Origin: Trichomonas vaginalis G3
Lineage: Eukaryota; Parabasalia; Trichomonadida; Trichomonadidae
DNA length: 64,000 bases
Direction: 5' to 3'
Assembly: GCF_026262505.1 (NCBI RefSeq)
Contig: NC_067203.1
Location: 682,001 to 746,000, forward strand
A program made the translations under genes and the position numbers. Positions 30,400 to 41,046 of this stretch are shown one piece after another; the stretch's first letter is position 1, and each line of letters begins with the position of its first letter. The notes under the pieces were generated by a model. That model saw only the letters and a program-made list of their open reading frames with translations. It was not told the origin of the DNA and ran no database searches.

Positions 30400-32814
30400 A
30401 TGACTGAAGAAAAAAATGAAATTCCCCTAGAAGATAAACCTGATCAACCTGAATACTCAGATGCTTTCATAATATTATCTGATGATAAGTATCCCTCACT
30501 ATCTAATTTCTACACAAAATACTCATCAATGCATGTTATTGACTTTTCTATATACCATCCTGATTGTTGGGTAAATATTGAAGAAGCATCTATCGATGAC
30601 TTACCACTCATTCAAAATAAATCAGCAGCTTCGTATATTGATGATTTCGTTACTGAATTTGACAAAATTTCAAGGGAAGACATGTTTACAAATGTGCCAC
30701 AAATATTGCAAGCTGTTGGAGGATTCATCATTAATCAAACTCCTCCTAAAATTGGTGCTCCAATGGTAACTCGTTGGGAACCTCCTATTTGTCAAATTTC
30801 TCCGACTTTACCATCGCTTCTAGTATTTCTTTGTCGAATATTACATCGTGTTCAAGACCCACAAAAGTTCTTTTACTTCCTAAGAACAGGAATTTTCTCG
30901 CAAATGTGGACACAAAAGAGCTGTCTTCAAAATCCGAAACTTATGGCAGTTACTGCGTGTTCTATTAAAGGAAAACCTGAATATTGGGCTGTTTTAGATC
31001 GCGATAGAAAATTTTACTTATATCGAGTTAATAAAAAAGGATGTGAACTTAAGTTAGAGAAAGAAATATCCAAAACAGTTTCAAATTCAGAAAAAACTTC
31101 AGTAACTGTCCTTGATAATCTTCATCAAAACTTAATTGACTTTTCTCCATTAACTCAAGCCACCACGGAGTTCTGGGACATCATATTTACGCATGTTAAA
31201 TTGCCATTTCCATTTTTTTACAAAGATTCCTTAGAATTTTATCCAGGAATTTTATATGATGCTTTTTATCAATCTTTAACATCAACGGATTGCATTTTAG
31301 TGCAAAGTTTTATGCGAACAGATATATACGATTTAGTAATATGGGAAGGAATCGTTAAATGCTTCCAACATGCGCAAAAACTCGAAGTTCTTCTTCATTG
31401 TGTTTTTTCTTTGACATTTCAAGAAGGATCTTTCCCAACTCCTATGACTTTCTTCCAGCCAAACCACTTCCTTCTCTTTGCACGTGCATTTGGACGAAAT
31501 TTCTGGTCATATTACCATGAACATTTCTTCCATAAGATTGTAGATCTGATAGATTCAAAGGAAAATTTAACAGATCAATACGATCAGCCAAATATCAGAG
31601 AATGTGAAAAATTAGTTTTTAGTGTATTGAAATACATAATGGCAGGGTACTCCTATATACCACCTGAATGGAGATTAGCATTAAATATCCTCCGTTCTTA
31701 CATTAATGTTCGATATAATAATGTTGGAACTTTAACTTTGATGTTAAGCATTTTCTTTGGGTTCGGAATGATTTATGGATTTTTCCTAAGGCCATATCAT
31801 TTCGTAAAAACCCTCAAAATGCAACATCCAAAAAATTTAGATACACTTCTCAATATTTTATACGTTCCTTTCACTTTAAACCTATTTGGTGGGGAAACTA
31901 AGATGTATTATCAATGGAATCCGAGATTAGAATTCAACTTTTATCCTCAATATTACGCATTTTTGCTGAAAATCTCAGATCTCAACTTTGAAGTCAGATA
32001 TGGCATGCCTGATAACAAGTCATTAGGATATTCTATCCATAACTGCATGAAAGCGATGTTTTGCCAGAAATTTTATGACGTCTTAAAAGATTCAATTTCC
32101 AAAGTGATTACAGCCAACACTGTCGCTGAAACAATGCTAGGCTGGTCATTTACCATTGTTTTGTCGAGATTTTTCCTTCGAATTTACGATCCACAGCCAA
32201 AAATTAAGCCAAAGAAGATTGTCCAGCTTCTTAAACCAGTTGTTCTTCCGAAGATGCCGACGTACGCCAAAACGGAAAGCTCATATTCGAAGAAAGCGAT
32301 CAGAATTCACAGTGGCCGTGGAATTACGGGCCAAGTCACTCGATTTGACGACATAAAGGAAGAAAATGATTTCGGAGATGATATTGATCCATTTACGATC
32401 CGTGATGATGAAGAAGTTGACTATTTTGTTCCATCTGCCATGCAATTACCTGAATTTCAGATGGAAACACCTTTCTGGGATATGCCAAGTGATTCCGATG
32501 TTCCTCAGCTCCCGCCTGGCGCTGACAAAGACTCTACAAGAAATTTCAGATATCCACAGTCAAAATTTGACATCCAGGCACGTGGTCCAGCAAAAGTTAT
32601 GCGATTTAATGCGAATATTACTGATTTTAGACAAGATAATGAAGACGAAGAGTTTGGATTTGCTGCAAATAACAAAAACGAAAAAACAAATGATCAGAAA
32701 CAAAACTACCATTCTAAAAGTCCAAAGAAAGTAAAGGCAATCCCTATCTCTCACGATACTTTAACAAATGAAGATAAACCAAAGAAAATGTACAAAAAAG
32801 TTTCAAAGAAATAA
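30400..32814 (+). CDS. putative RasGAP-like domain protein
   Basis: An 804-residue host protein. I chose the ATG at 30400 (M-T-E-E-K-N-E) because an earlier ATG would add only a Phe/Lys-rich stretch. The part around residues 120-260 may be a PH-like or C2-like domain. Residues 280-480 are helical and resemble a RasGAP fold: an open helical bundle with F-F-G-F-G-M-I-Y-G-F-F-L-R-P where RasGAPs have their F-L-R-x-x-x-P-A motif. No clear arginine finger can be named. The C-terminal 200 residues are charged and disordered with a basic end. If correct, it would switch off Ras-type GTPases at membranes. The family call is tentative. Confidence 0.45.
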   Translation: MTEEKNEIPLEDKPDQPEYSDAFIILSDDKYPSLSNFYTKYSSMHVIDFSIYHPDCWVNIEEASIDDLPLIQNKSAASYIDDFVTEFDKISREDMFTNVPQILQAVGGFIINQTPPKIGAPMVTRWEPPICQISPTLPSLLVFLCRILHRVQDPQKFFYFLRTGIFSQMWTQKSCLQNPKLMAVTACSIKGKPEYWAVLDRDRKFYLYRVNKKGCELKLEKEISKTVSNSEKTSVTVLDNLHQNLIDFSPLTQATTEFWDIIFTHVKLPFPFFYKDSLEFYPGILYDAFYQSLTSTDCILVQSFMRTDIYDLVIWEGIVKCFQHAQKLEVLLHCVFSLTFQEGSFPTPMTFFQPNHFLLFARAFGRNFWSYYHEHFFHKIVDLIDSKENLTDQYDQPNIRECEKLVFSVLKYIMAGYSYIPPEWRLALNILRSYINVRYNNVGTLTLMLSIFFGFGMIYGFFLRPYHFVKTLKMQHPKNLDTLLNILYVPFTLNLFGGETKMYYQWNPRLEFNFYPQYYAFLLKISDLNFEVRYGMPDNKSLGYSIHNCMKAMFCQKFYDVLKDSISKVITANTVAETMLGWSFTIVLSRFFLRIYDPQPKIKPKKIVQLLKPVVLPKMPTYAKTESSYSKKAIRIHSGRGITGQVTRFDDIKEENDFGDDIDPFTIRDDEEVDYFVPSAMQLPEFQMETPFWDMPSDSDVPQLPPGADKDSTRNFRYPQSKFDIQARGPAKVMRFNANITDFRQDNEDEEFGFAANNKNEKTNDQKQNYHSKSPKKVKAIPISHDTLTNEDKPKKMYKKVSKK

Positions 32815-33529
32815 TATCTGTCACTTTTATGCACAAGTTCAGGATGTTTCAAAAAAAAAATTGTCAAATTACAAAATTTGGATGGTTTTCCATTTCTGAT
32901 TTTAAGTTAAAATATAATAAATCCGCTGGCTCAGCCAATTTATACAATAAGTCTAATTGCTCTTGAATTGGATTTCGTATTTGTAAATTTCGAAAGAAAT
33001 TGTGAAAATCATATGAATTTATTATATATGTTTGTTTATTATTTTATAGAATAAAAGGTAATTTATTGCGATGTAAAAAAAGTCCACATTTTTAAAATAA
33101 TTATACAATTCACAAATGAATGCATATAATATTGAATACTTTATTCATAACTCTTTGAGGATTTGAACTCGAGATTTTCAACTTATGTTCGATTTCCAAT
33201 ATTTTTAAATCATATGATATAAATTCATATTTCTTGCAGCAGAGAGCAATTATGTTTAAAGTGCAAACAAACAGTTATTTCCTCAGATTATATTCATATT
33301 CGGCAATTTGTGCTTTGAGCCTTTTTACCTTTCTTCTAATTTTAAACCACCTTTTTGACATGGAAAAAAGAAGTAAGGTGTCGCTTTTCGTGGGTTTATC
33401 TTTTAGTATAAGCGAATTAGAATATTGCAAACATTTGAATTAGAATTACCCACAAGCATTCTTTTTCCATAAAATCATAAGAAAATATAATTTTGTCACG
33501 TAAATTATTACTTTACATATTTTATATTA
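32815..33529. other. AT-rich intergenic region
   Basis: No supported gene. A 69-codon hydrophobic frame at 33234-33443 is not convincing. A tRNA-like T-arm string near 33155-33180 has no matching rest of a tRNA. Confidence 0.4.
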
Positions 33530-34708
33530 ATGAGTAACATTTTCGATTTATTGCTTTCCCCTGATGTTGAAATTGCACAATCTACAGCAAAATTAGTTAG
33601 TATGATGGCATATTCCAATCCTCAACTCTTCATTGATAATTTCGAGCAACTTCGCCTCGTAATAATGGCATTATGTTGTTCTCCATATCCATCTTTTTCA
33701 ACAGTTACGATTCTAATTAACGGAATTACGAATGGAATTGAAAATAATACAGAGTTATACAACGATTATATCATGCCTTTGCTTACATTATCATATGATA
33801 TCTCACAAGCTTTTCTAAAGAACCCAACCCCATGCACACAGTTTTACCCTGACATGTCTTCGATTGTCGGACTCATTTCATCGCAAATTAAACATGATAA
33901 TCCACTAACTTTAGAAATGATCATCGCGATTGCAGAGCATTCCTCAATCGGATATCTTCCATTCATATCGTATGATGAAATCATTATAGAAAAACTCGAA
34001 GATGTCGTGAAAATTATCTGTTCAGCAGAAAATGTTGGCGAAGTCCTTTCAAAAATCCTCAAAGCAATTGTTTCACCGAATCCCAAAACCGCTGTTATAT
34101 ACAATGTTATCGCTCTTAGCGTTATGTGCGAATTAGGAAACCAACCTGGCATTATCAACGCAACAATGGAGCATTCGACAATTATTCTATCATTAATTGA
34201 AAAATTACCTGCTCATCTGTCTTTTCTTCCATCTGTTTTACTGCTTACAACACGTTCTTTTCCGAATGAGTTTACACAGATCCAGGAAACCCTTAAAAAG
34301 GAGTTGACTGGTATCATTGAAACTCTCAGGAATGATAGGAAGCAAATTTTGAACGCCCCAGAAAGCAGATCTGAAGTTAAGACAAATTACACTCTTCATA
34401 GGACTCAAGTATCTATCCTCGAGAACCAACGCCTCTTCTCTAAGAAGTGGAATAATACATGGCTTTCTCTTCTCGAAGAACCTCAAATCTTGATGTGGTC
34501 ACCTGACAAGACAAACAACAAAGGAGGTGTAGCCGTTTACATTTCTGAGGTCACAAAACTTGAAGTTTTGCAAGAAACTGTGACAGAACAAAATAGAAAG
34601 AATATCATGAAAATTACTGTTGGAAAAGACGTTTATACATTTTCATTCAGTAATTATGAAGATGCCCTTCAATGGAATAACATTTTCAAACAATTAAAGT
34701 CAAAGTAG
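33530..34708 (+). CDS. PH-domain protein with helical repeat N-terminus
   Basis: A 392-residue host protein. Residues 1-260 are helical with regular hydrophobic spacing and look like an armadillo/HEAT-type or other alpha-solenoid region. Residues 285-390 fit a pleckstrin homology domain: basic strands (T-Q-V-S-I-L-E), K-W-N-N-T-W-L-S-L-L, a central strand pair with L-M-W-S-P, and a final helix with the usual W in D-A-L-Q-W-N-N-I-F. This suggests binding to phosphoinositide membranes or a small GTPase partner. No enzyme motif is seen. Confidence 0.6.
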   Translation: MSNIFDLLLSPDVEIAQSTAKLVSMMAYSNPQLFIDNFEQLRLVIMALCCSPYPSFSTVTILINGITNGIENNTELYNDYIMPLLTLSYDISQAFLKNPTPCTQFYPDMSSIVGLISSQIKHDNPLTLEMIIAIAEHSSIGYLPFISYDEIIIEKLEDVVKIICSAENVGEVLSKILKAIVSPNPKTAVIYNVIALSVMCELGNQPGIINATMEHSTIILSLIEKLPAHLSFLPSVLLLTTRSFPNEFTQIQETLKKELTGIIETLRNDRKQILNAPESRSEVKTNYTLHRTQVSILENQRLFSKKWNNTWLSLLEEPQILMWSPDKTNNKGGVAVYISEVTKLEVLQETVTEQNRKNIMKITVGKDVYTFSFSNYEDALQWNNIFKQLKSK

Positions 34709-35049
34709 AAATCATTTTTGTTTTATTCATCAGCGTAAACTTTTTTTATTGTATTATTGGAAATAATCATGTACTATATATTTAATTCCTCATATTTTAA
34801 TAATAAATGAGAGTATTATGAAGAGATTTATTCTCTTTTTGCAATCTTATTAAGTGATTTGAGTTTCCTATGTGCGCTTTTTTTCCTGGTTTCTAAAATG
34901 ACTATTTACACTATCTAATTTGGTTCAAATTCTAAATTCTTTGTATCATCTATCATTTCCTATAAATTAGCATATGATATCGATCAAAATGGGTATTCTG
35001 TATTCTCTTCTTTATTGGATTGAAAGTAATCGAAAAAAATTGACAAATA

Positions 35050-35403
35050 ATGTTTCTCTTTCTTTTATGTTCTATAAGGATAGTTTATAGACCTAGAGCC
35101 TACAAAACAAAAGTGCCTTCTAAAAATGTCTCAGTTGGATTGGAATTAAAAGCGAAAAAAGTAAACACAACAAATAACGAAACAAGTCCATACATTTACA
35201 ATTCTACTGACGTTTTTTCCAAATCATCAATGCTAAATGCACTCTCCCTTATAATTGTAGTAATATTTGTCCTCTCAGCTTCAGTGTATTCGATTTATCC
35301 TTTAGTAGTCTTTGCTTTTCAGCAAAAAGAAACAAATATCTTTGATTCAACATCAGATGGTAATCATGATGAATCGTATTTACTTGGAAAACATCGAAAT
35401 TAA
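35050..35403 (+). CDS. small single-pass membrane protein, unknown
   Basis: A 117-residue frame. The N-terminus is hydrophobic for about a dozen residues and then basic. Residues 38-57 contain N-T-T-N-N-E-T and Y-N-S-T, possible N-glycosylation sites. A strong membrane span covers residues 61-93 (L-S-L-I-I-V-V-I-F-V-L-S), followed by an acidic and polar tail. I do not recognise it. The short intergenic distances and lack of relatives leave open that it is the tail of a lost larger gene. Confidence 0.45.
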   Translation: MFLFLLCSIRIVYRPRAYKTKVPSKNVSVGLELKAKKVNTTNNETSPYIYNSTDVFSKSSMLNALSLIIVVIFVLSASVYSIYPLVVFAFQQKETNIFDSTSDGNHDESYLLGKHRN

Positions 35404-35614
35404 TTGTAATGATGACATCAATCTTTTCCTTTCATATTATTTTAGTTGTTGTATTGTTGGATATTTCTATTAACATATTTTATGCTTTGTTTGTTGTAAA
35501 CATTTATATTTCTCCAAAAAAAATACATTTTATTTTTCATATACAATGATTTATATATATATTGTGCAAAAAAAAAATCAAGGCGGATGAATTTTAAACA
35601 AGAAATAGTAGTAT

Positions 35615-36229
35615 TTAATAAGAAACAATATGAAAAGATGCTACAAAAGAGTCTTTTGGATTGCCATTTTCCATATTAAATTGATCTACAATAGATTCGA
35701 GATTCTCTGTTAAATCTGTTGCTGCTGAAAGCATTTGGGCCAAGCGTAAGGTATATTGTCTAGATAATATGGCATTGTCACGAGAATCGGGTGTTTGAAT
35801 GTTAACAACATGTGATATTTGGAATGTTCTATTACCGTTTTCTCTAAATTCGTTAAGAACTCTATCCATAACATTATTATCATAAGTAAAAATAACATCA
35901 AAATATTTAAGTGTAGCGGGGTTGAAAGTACTTGACCATCTTTCTGGTTTCTCTTTTGTATTTGCATCGTCACGAAGCATTTTGATTAAACCTTGTTCTT
36001 CATAATATTGATTATTTTCAGATTCCATTTTAGAAAGAATTTCTTTATAAGTCGCACCGAAATCGAATTGGAGTGGAACATTTGAAGCACCAGGCATTTT
36101 GACGTAATCATTTGTTCCATAGGATGAAACATTAAATCCTGCTTCTTTTAGAACTCTATGGCCTTCCATAGATCTGTTAACGTTTGAAGCGCATACGCAT
36201 GCAAATGCTAATTGATTGTTTGAAGTCAT
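35615..36229 (-). CDS. SSU72: RNA polymerase II CTD phosphatase SSU72
   Basis: A 204-residue protein matching the SSU72 family over its length. It removes Ser5 phosphate from the RNA polymerase II tail during 3' end processing and termination. The phosphatase loop C-A-S-N-V-N-R-S (C-x5-R type) lies at residues 13-20 and is followed by M-E-G-H, then S-Y-G-T-N, V-K-M-P-G, and P-E-R-W. The general-acid strand is F-D-V-I-F-T-Y-D-N-N-V-M-D. Length is normal for the family (about 200). It is divergent from the coiled-coil gene, with about 50 bases between the starts, so both must share a very short promoter region. Confidence 0.95.
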   Translation of the reverse strand: MTSNNQLAFACVCASNVNRSMEGHRVLKEAGFNVSSYGTNDYVKMPGASNVPLQFDFGATYKEILSKMESENNQYYEEQGLIKMLRDDANTKEKPERWSSTFNPATLKYFDVIFTYDNNVMDRVLNEFRENGNRTFQISHVVNIQTPDSRDNAILSRQYTLRLAQMLSAATDLTENLESIVDQFNMENGNPKDSFVASFHIVSY

Positions 36230-36279
36230 GTAAAAAATTATGAAGGGGTTAAAAAAAAATAATTGGGGAGAGATTAATC

Positions 36280-37623
36280 ATGGATAAATTTCTAAACGTT
36301 CATAAATTTCAGAAAATGATCTCTGAAACTGGAGAAAATATGGAATTACAGAACGATGAAACTGAAAATGAACTTCAATTAGAATCTGCTGCCATACTAA
36401 TGCAGCAACAGGAACAATTTGCCTCGAAAATTATGAAACAAAATCTTGAAATCATCAAAAAAGAGGCAGAAGTTAACCAATTGGAGAATAAAACAATTAT
36501 AATAGGATTGAAAGAAGAGATTTCAAAATACCAAGCAGAAATTGACGAATTAACAAAGCAAAATAACGATCTCCAACTACAAGCCAAAGAGTCTAATTCA
36601 AATGCATTGTTATCAGAAAGCAAACTCAAAACTCTCGAGAAACGTATAATTAACGAATTTGGAGTTGAATCAATAGAAAAAGGATTTGAATCTCTACAGC
36701 ACTTGTTTAGATGCCAGCGAGAGTTGGAATCTGCTAAAATTGTAATCCAAAAATTACAAATAGAGCTCTCAAGTGAAAAAATTAAACCTACAAAGAATCA
36801 AATTGAGCCTAAAAGGGCAGAGAATGCTGAACTTATTCATAAAATGCAACTTACAAGTGATAAAATCTCTGATTATGAAGCTCAAATCAAAACTCAGTCA
36901 GATGAAATTTTAAATCTACAAAAAGAATTGGCAGCAGCTCAAACCCAGAATCAAAAACTTTCAGAACTGAATAACACTCTCTCAGAACAGTGCAAATTAC
37001 TTAAGTCAGAATTAAATCAAACAAAATTTGATTTCGAACAATCTTCAGCCGAAATCACTAACCTCAATGACAGAATCCGTACCATGATCGATGAACATTC
37101 TGTTGAACTTAAAAACAGAAAAATGGAATCAATAAATGAACACAGAAGATTGAAATTAATAGATTCTATCGGAGATAGATGCGAACCATCGTTTGCTGCT
37201 CTTGATGTAGCTTCTCCACTTTATGATTTATTCAGAAAACTCTCTTCTTTCTTAAAAGTTTCAAGTAATGTTTCAATCAATAACGAAATCTTGCAAGGAT
37301 CATTTACAGATTTACTTTCTGAAGTCAGATCAGTTGCTGATAGATCTAGAGGCTATCAAAACGGCTTTGCTCCTAATGTTCAACAACTAATTAACACAAT
37401 TGAAGAGAAAAATAAAGAAATTTCTGAACTAAAAGAAGAAAATGAAGATTTGAAATCTAGATCAGATTTCCTAGAGCAAAATGATGTAAGTCCTAATTAC
37501 GCGGCAGCTCTGAAAAAGATCCAAAGATTAGAAACAGAAAACAAAAGTCTTTCTTCCATGAATCAAAGTTTGAGGAGTATGTCTTTATCTCCAAGATCTC
37601 CCAGCTCGAAAGTTTTGTTTTAA
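36280..37623 (+). CDS. coiled-coil protein, unknown
   Basis: A 447-residue host protein that is almost entirely coiled coil. Heptad-rich helices cover residues 25-270 and 360-430, separated by a less regular segment (residues 290-355). The end is Ser-rich (S-L-S-P-R-S-P-S-S-K). There is no motor, kinase or membrane segment. Such proteins in trichomonads are often cytoskeletal, but no specific function can be given. The start is the first ATG, only 50 bases from the divergent SSU72 start. Confidence 0.7.
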   Translation: MDKFLNVHKFQKMISETGENMELQNDETENELQLESAAILMQQQEQFASKIMKQNLEIIKKEAEVNQLENKTIIIGLKEEISKYQAEIDELTKQNNDLQLQAKESNSNALLSESKLKTLEKRIINEFGVESIEKGFESLQHLFRCQRELESAKIVIQKLQIELSSEKIKPTKNQIEPKRAENAELIHKMQLTSDKISDYEAQIKTQSDEILNLQKELAAAQTQNQKLSELNNTLSEQCKLLKSELNQTKFDFEQSSAEITNLNDRIRTMIDEHSVELKNRKMESINEHRRLKLIDSIGDRCEPSFAALDVASPLYDLFRKLSSFLKVSSNVSINNEILQGSFTDLLSEVRSVADRSRGYQNGFAPNVQQLINTIEEKNKEISELKEENEDLKSRSDFLEQNDVSPNYAAALKKIQRLETENKSLSSMNQSLRSMSLSPRSPSSKVLF

Positions 37624-37699
37624 CATGTTATATTGTTTTATTTTTGTATTTTTTGTGTGTACTTATAAACTTGTTATTTACCTTGAAAAAATAAGCATT

Positions 37700-39000
37700 G
37701 TTAGTTTTAAGGGTGCACCCGTATGTACGTTTATTTGAGAGGAGGAGGATTACCCTCTCAATTTTGAGGGATTCGTTAGTTTATTTTCTCGATGAATATG
37801 CAATAAAATTTGATTTTTACCTTATCAATATACTTCATATTATGGCAGTCCCAACGGGAACCGCGGTAATTTACCGAGGTTTCCGCACACCGGTTCCTTT
37901 TTTTAGGAATTTTTTAGATTAAAAATATGCTTTGTAAATCATTTTTTGTAAATCGGCAAAAATTTGGAATATAGATACAAGGTGATGTGAATTTTGCATC
38001 CCTGGGATGGACGATACACCCAAAGTGTCACCTTTTTGGGATAACAAAAATTTATATATATGAGAGTTCTGCAAATCATATGCACAATATCTATTCTGCC
38101 TGACTTCTTGTATATAGGAGTCAGGCTGAATAGATATTGTGCATGTGGCAATATAAGTATTTCCGAGATTGCCATCGTGCGCTATAGCACACTACTTCTC
38201 CTTGGTCCTAGCTCGGTTCCAAGGATATCGGTGTTCAAGGATTTGGCAAGGTCCTCCTGAAGTCTCTCATTCGATGAGAGATTTCGGAAGAACCTTGCCT
38301 TAGAGTATTCCAACTCTTGTTCTCTTGTCCCTGAATAGTCAGAAAAGCTATTTGACTACTTAAGGCAGAGATTATCCGAGGTCCCTCATTTGATGAGAGG
38401 CCTCGGATAATCTCTGCCTTAAAGTTGTACACTTGTAGTCCATCAGAATGTAAGTATACACGGATAGGACAGCTTTCTTCTGAAGTCTTAGATTTGATGA
38501 GAAGCCTCAGAAGAAAACTGTCCTATTTTATAATAGGAGGAGTTTCAGAAGCTCCAGAGCTCCCTTTCGTAAGGAATAAGAGCTTTGGAGCTCCTGGTTC
38601 GAAGATGTGCTTCGCATCTTTCATCAGCATAGGATATTTATCAACTGGGACTCTGTTGATGAAGACTCAGGAGCTCCAAAGCTCCCTTTCGTAAGGATTA
38701 GGAGCTTTGGAGCTCCTGGTTCGTAGATGGGCTTCGTATCTTTCATCAAAAGAGGCCCAAATGGTAAATATCCTCTGCTGATGAGCTTCAGGAGCTCCGA
38801 GGCTCCCTCTCGTAACGATTAGGAGCTTTGTAGCTCCTGAAGGTAAGGTAGGATTGCTCTGATCTCTAATCAGTAGATGCCATGCCTCATTATGGACTCT
38901 ACTGACAAGAGATCAAGAGCTCCAAGGACTCCCTTTTTAGCTAGTGGCATTCTCACCATTTAGTAGGATCGCTGATCCTATTAATGAAGTGATCACTTAA
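37700..39000. repeat. island of serial long hairpins
   Basis: At least eight stem-loops lie in a row: 38081-38143 (25-bp arms, one mismatch), 38245-38299 (26-bp arms, 3-nt loop), 38360-38422 (30-bp arms, two mismatches, loop TTG), 38464-38526 (30-bp arms, loop TTG), 38550-38592, 38668-38718 (18-bp perfect arms), 38786-38842 and 38861-38914. Smaller palindromes precede them (37752-37770, 37857-37897). The second to fourth share tips ending CTCAT-loop-ATGAG; the fifth to seventh share GAGCTCC arms with an inner CCTTTCGTAAGG tip. Local GC is clearly higher than in the surroundings. No protein gene is supported. Confidence 0.9.
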
Positions 39001-40084
39001 TATACGTTTTGAATAAATTGAATTTTTTTACAAAAATTTAGTATTTTTTATAAACATCACATATATATTATAAATACGTAAATATATTCTTTAATTCAAA
39101 AAAATCAATTCGGTTTCGGGCTGGGTATCCCAGCCCCAAGTATTCAATTTTATTCAATTTTTTTAGAATTTTGGGTTGGGATGCCCAGACCAAAACAAGC
39201 TTTATATTTTGATGTGTAGATACGTATGTGTGCATCATTGTTGTGTTATATATTATGTTTTTAATGAAAAAAAAATCTGATTCAAAAAAAATTATCACTA
39301 ATTAGTTGATAATATAAAGAAAAAAATATATAAATTGTATGTTTTGAGAGTATTTATCCACATTCACTCATATGAATTTCATTAAATAGTGTCTTTTTAC
39401 TCCAAAATTTATTTTGAATTATTAAAATCAAAGAAAAAAAGCTAGAAAAATTTCTCGAAATTTTTATTTTTAAAAAAATTTTGGATTTTATATTAAAAAC
39501 TGACACTGGGAGGACGATAGGGCTGGGATTAGAGATACCCCGCTCACTTGGGAAAAATACGGATCTATAATTTGGAAATATTCTGACGACAATAAATCTG
39601 GGAATAGTATTTTAAATACGAGAACAACCTATTTAAAAGTGTTTCGCTCGATTTTGTATAATTTCAAATTTTCGCATATAGCTTTCCGTGAATTACCGTG
39701 ATTTTACCGCCACATCAATAGTTTACGACACTTTTCTTGTAAATTGAGTAGTTTACTGCACTTTTTCCGTAAAATGGAGTTACGGGAATCCGTAAGATTA
39801 CCGTACCTCACTTCTAGTTGAAAATAGCATTAGTATATAATAAATAGATATATTATTCATATTTTTGATTTTGAATTACGGAAAAAGTGAGTTCAGAACT
39901 TCCAATTATTATTTGATTAATTATGTTAAAAATACTATAAGGAATTAAAATACATAATGTTGAAATTTGAATTACGGAAAAAGTGAGGGTGAAAGTGAAG
40001 TGAAAAAGTAAGATATTTTTTGTTGAAATAATCATAGTTGTACAATTTTGAAATAATATATCATACAAAACATATACGTTCATT
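39001..40084. other. intergenic region with small palindromes and repeats
   Basis: No gene is supported. GGGCTGGGTATCCCAGCCC (39119-39137) is a palindrome, followed by a related GGGTTGGGATGCCCAGACC. A GAATTACGGAAAAAGTGAG string occurs twice (near 39874 and 39969). Confidence 0.5.
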
Positions 40085-40184
40085 ACGATGAAGTCATGAC
40101 AAAACATATACGAAGAAGTTTTGACAAAACATTTACGATGAAGTCATGACAAAACATATACGATGAAGTCATGACAAAACATTT
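40085..40184. repeat. four tandem 25-bp repeats
   Basis: Units start at 40085, 40110, 40135 and 40160 with ACGA(T/A)GAAGT and end ACAAAACAT plus two bases. Related units occur once in element A (4943-4967) and in altered form in element B (59221, 59309 and 63464-63610). There are no spacers, so this is not a CRISPR array. Confidence 0.9.
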
Positions 40185-40257
40185 ATGTTATACAGTAATG
40201 TTAGTCATGAATGTTTGTCCTAAGTGTTGGCGTTAGTGTTGAAAAATAATGTTTGTC

Positions 40258-40800
40258 CTACATGAAGCCGTACAAGCGTTTGAATTTGTTTATGCATAAA
40301 ATTACTCTCTTGTTTTCTGTATCTATCATACAAACATAAGCAGCACCTGTTTTTGTAAAGTTTATATGAAGTTTTCGATAGTTAAGACCTGTATAATAAT
40401 AGAATGCGTCCTCATTCTCAACATAGTAGTAGAACTCAAACGAATGCTTACCATAATCTGTTATTTCAACAGCTTCGTCAGATATTTCATCAACGAACTC
40501 ATAAACTATATCGCCATACTTGTTTTTATTTCTATTGTTTTCAGATCTAGAACACCAACGAAGGTTTGAGATTCTGTTGTCCGTTCTATCATGATTTATA
40601 TGGTCTATTTCTTTCAAATTGTTTGGATTTTCAATCCACTGTTCTGCAATAATTCTATGCTTTAAATGCGTTTTGTTGTTTAAACTAAGCTCAATATAAC
40701 CATGATTATTTAAGCATTCACTCTTAATATGTTTGTTTTTCTTTCGACGAATAGTAAAAGGATATGTCGTACAAATCTCATAATCTTCATGATTTCTCAA
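40258..40800 (-). CDS. HNH endonuclease (NUMOD4/HNH type)
   Basis: The frame encodes about 180 residues with an N-terminal NUMOD4-like part (R-N-H-E-D-Y-E-I) and an HNH core at residues 48-92. That core has H-R-I-I-A-E-Q-W, E-I-D-H-I-N-H-D-R-T-D-N-R-I-S-N-L-R-W and S-E-N-N-R-N-K. This is the pattern of homing-type nucleases of phages and of repeated genes in trichomonads; it would nick or cut DNA with a metal ion. The C-terminal 90 residues are aromatic-rich and unassigned. No ATG stands at the 5' end of this frame, so the start is uncertain. A small acidic frame overlaps it by two bases. Confidence 0.75.
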   Translation of the reverse strand: MRNHEDYEICTTYPFTIRRKKNKHIKSECLNNHGYIELSLNNKTHLKHRIIAEQWIENPNNLKEIDHINHDRTDNRISNLRWCSRSENNRNKNKYGDIVYEFVDEISDEAVEITDYGKHSFEFYYYVENEDAFYYYTGLNYRKLHINFTKTGAAYVCMIDTENKRVILCINKFKRLYGFM

Positions 40801-40946
40801 TGTTTCCCACTAACGTTCTCATTGACGTCCTCAATATCTTCTTCCTCACTGAACTCGTCAATATTTTCACTAGCTCCTTCTATAATGTTTTCATCGGCAT
40901 TGTCATTGACTTCTTCTGTAATGTTAGATGTTGTTGTTTCGCTCAT
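40797..40946 (-). CDS. 49-residue acidic frame ahead of the HNH gene
   Basis: It starts with ATG (M-S-E-T-T-T-S-N-I-T-E-E) and is very acidic, ending at the beginning of the HNH frame. Acidic disordered leaders of this sort are plausible for trichomonad HNH proteins, so it may be an N-terminal leader of that gene or an independent small protein. Confidence 0.4.
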   Translation of the reverse strand: MSETTTSNITEEVNDNADENIIEGASENIDEFSEEEDIEDVNENVSGKH

Positions 40947-41046
40947 ATTCTTTCACTAATGTTAAAAAGTTATGTTGTACGAATTTTGAACAGAATTTAG
41001 AGCAGTTATGAAACAATGAAGTATTTTTACGCTATTGAAAGGAACT

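Noticed and set aside
33140-33240. GAGTTCAAATCCTC-like T-arm on the minus strand suggested a tRNA.
   Set aside because: No matching acceptor, D-arm or anticodon arm is present.
33234-33443. 69-codon hydrophobic frame.
   Set aside because: Short, isolated, and AT-rich sequence easily gives Leu/Phe-rich frames by chance.
38235-38694. Short open frames within the hairpin island.
   Set aside because: They simply follow the palindromes on both strands and have no conserved protein features.
37700-39000. Hairpin series considered as an integron-like attC array.
   Set aside because: No cassette genes and no tyrosine integrase nearby; loops and stems do not fit attC sites.
39530-39570. GGGATTAGAGATACCCC resembles the conserved ATTAGATACCC of small-subunit rRNA.
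   Set aside because: The match has an insertion and no neighbouring rRNA segments can be found on either side.
40085-40184. Four regular short repeats resembling a CRISPR array.
   Set aside because: Units are directly adjacent without spacers, and the genome is eukaryotic.
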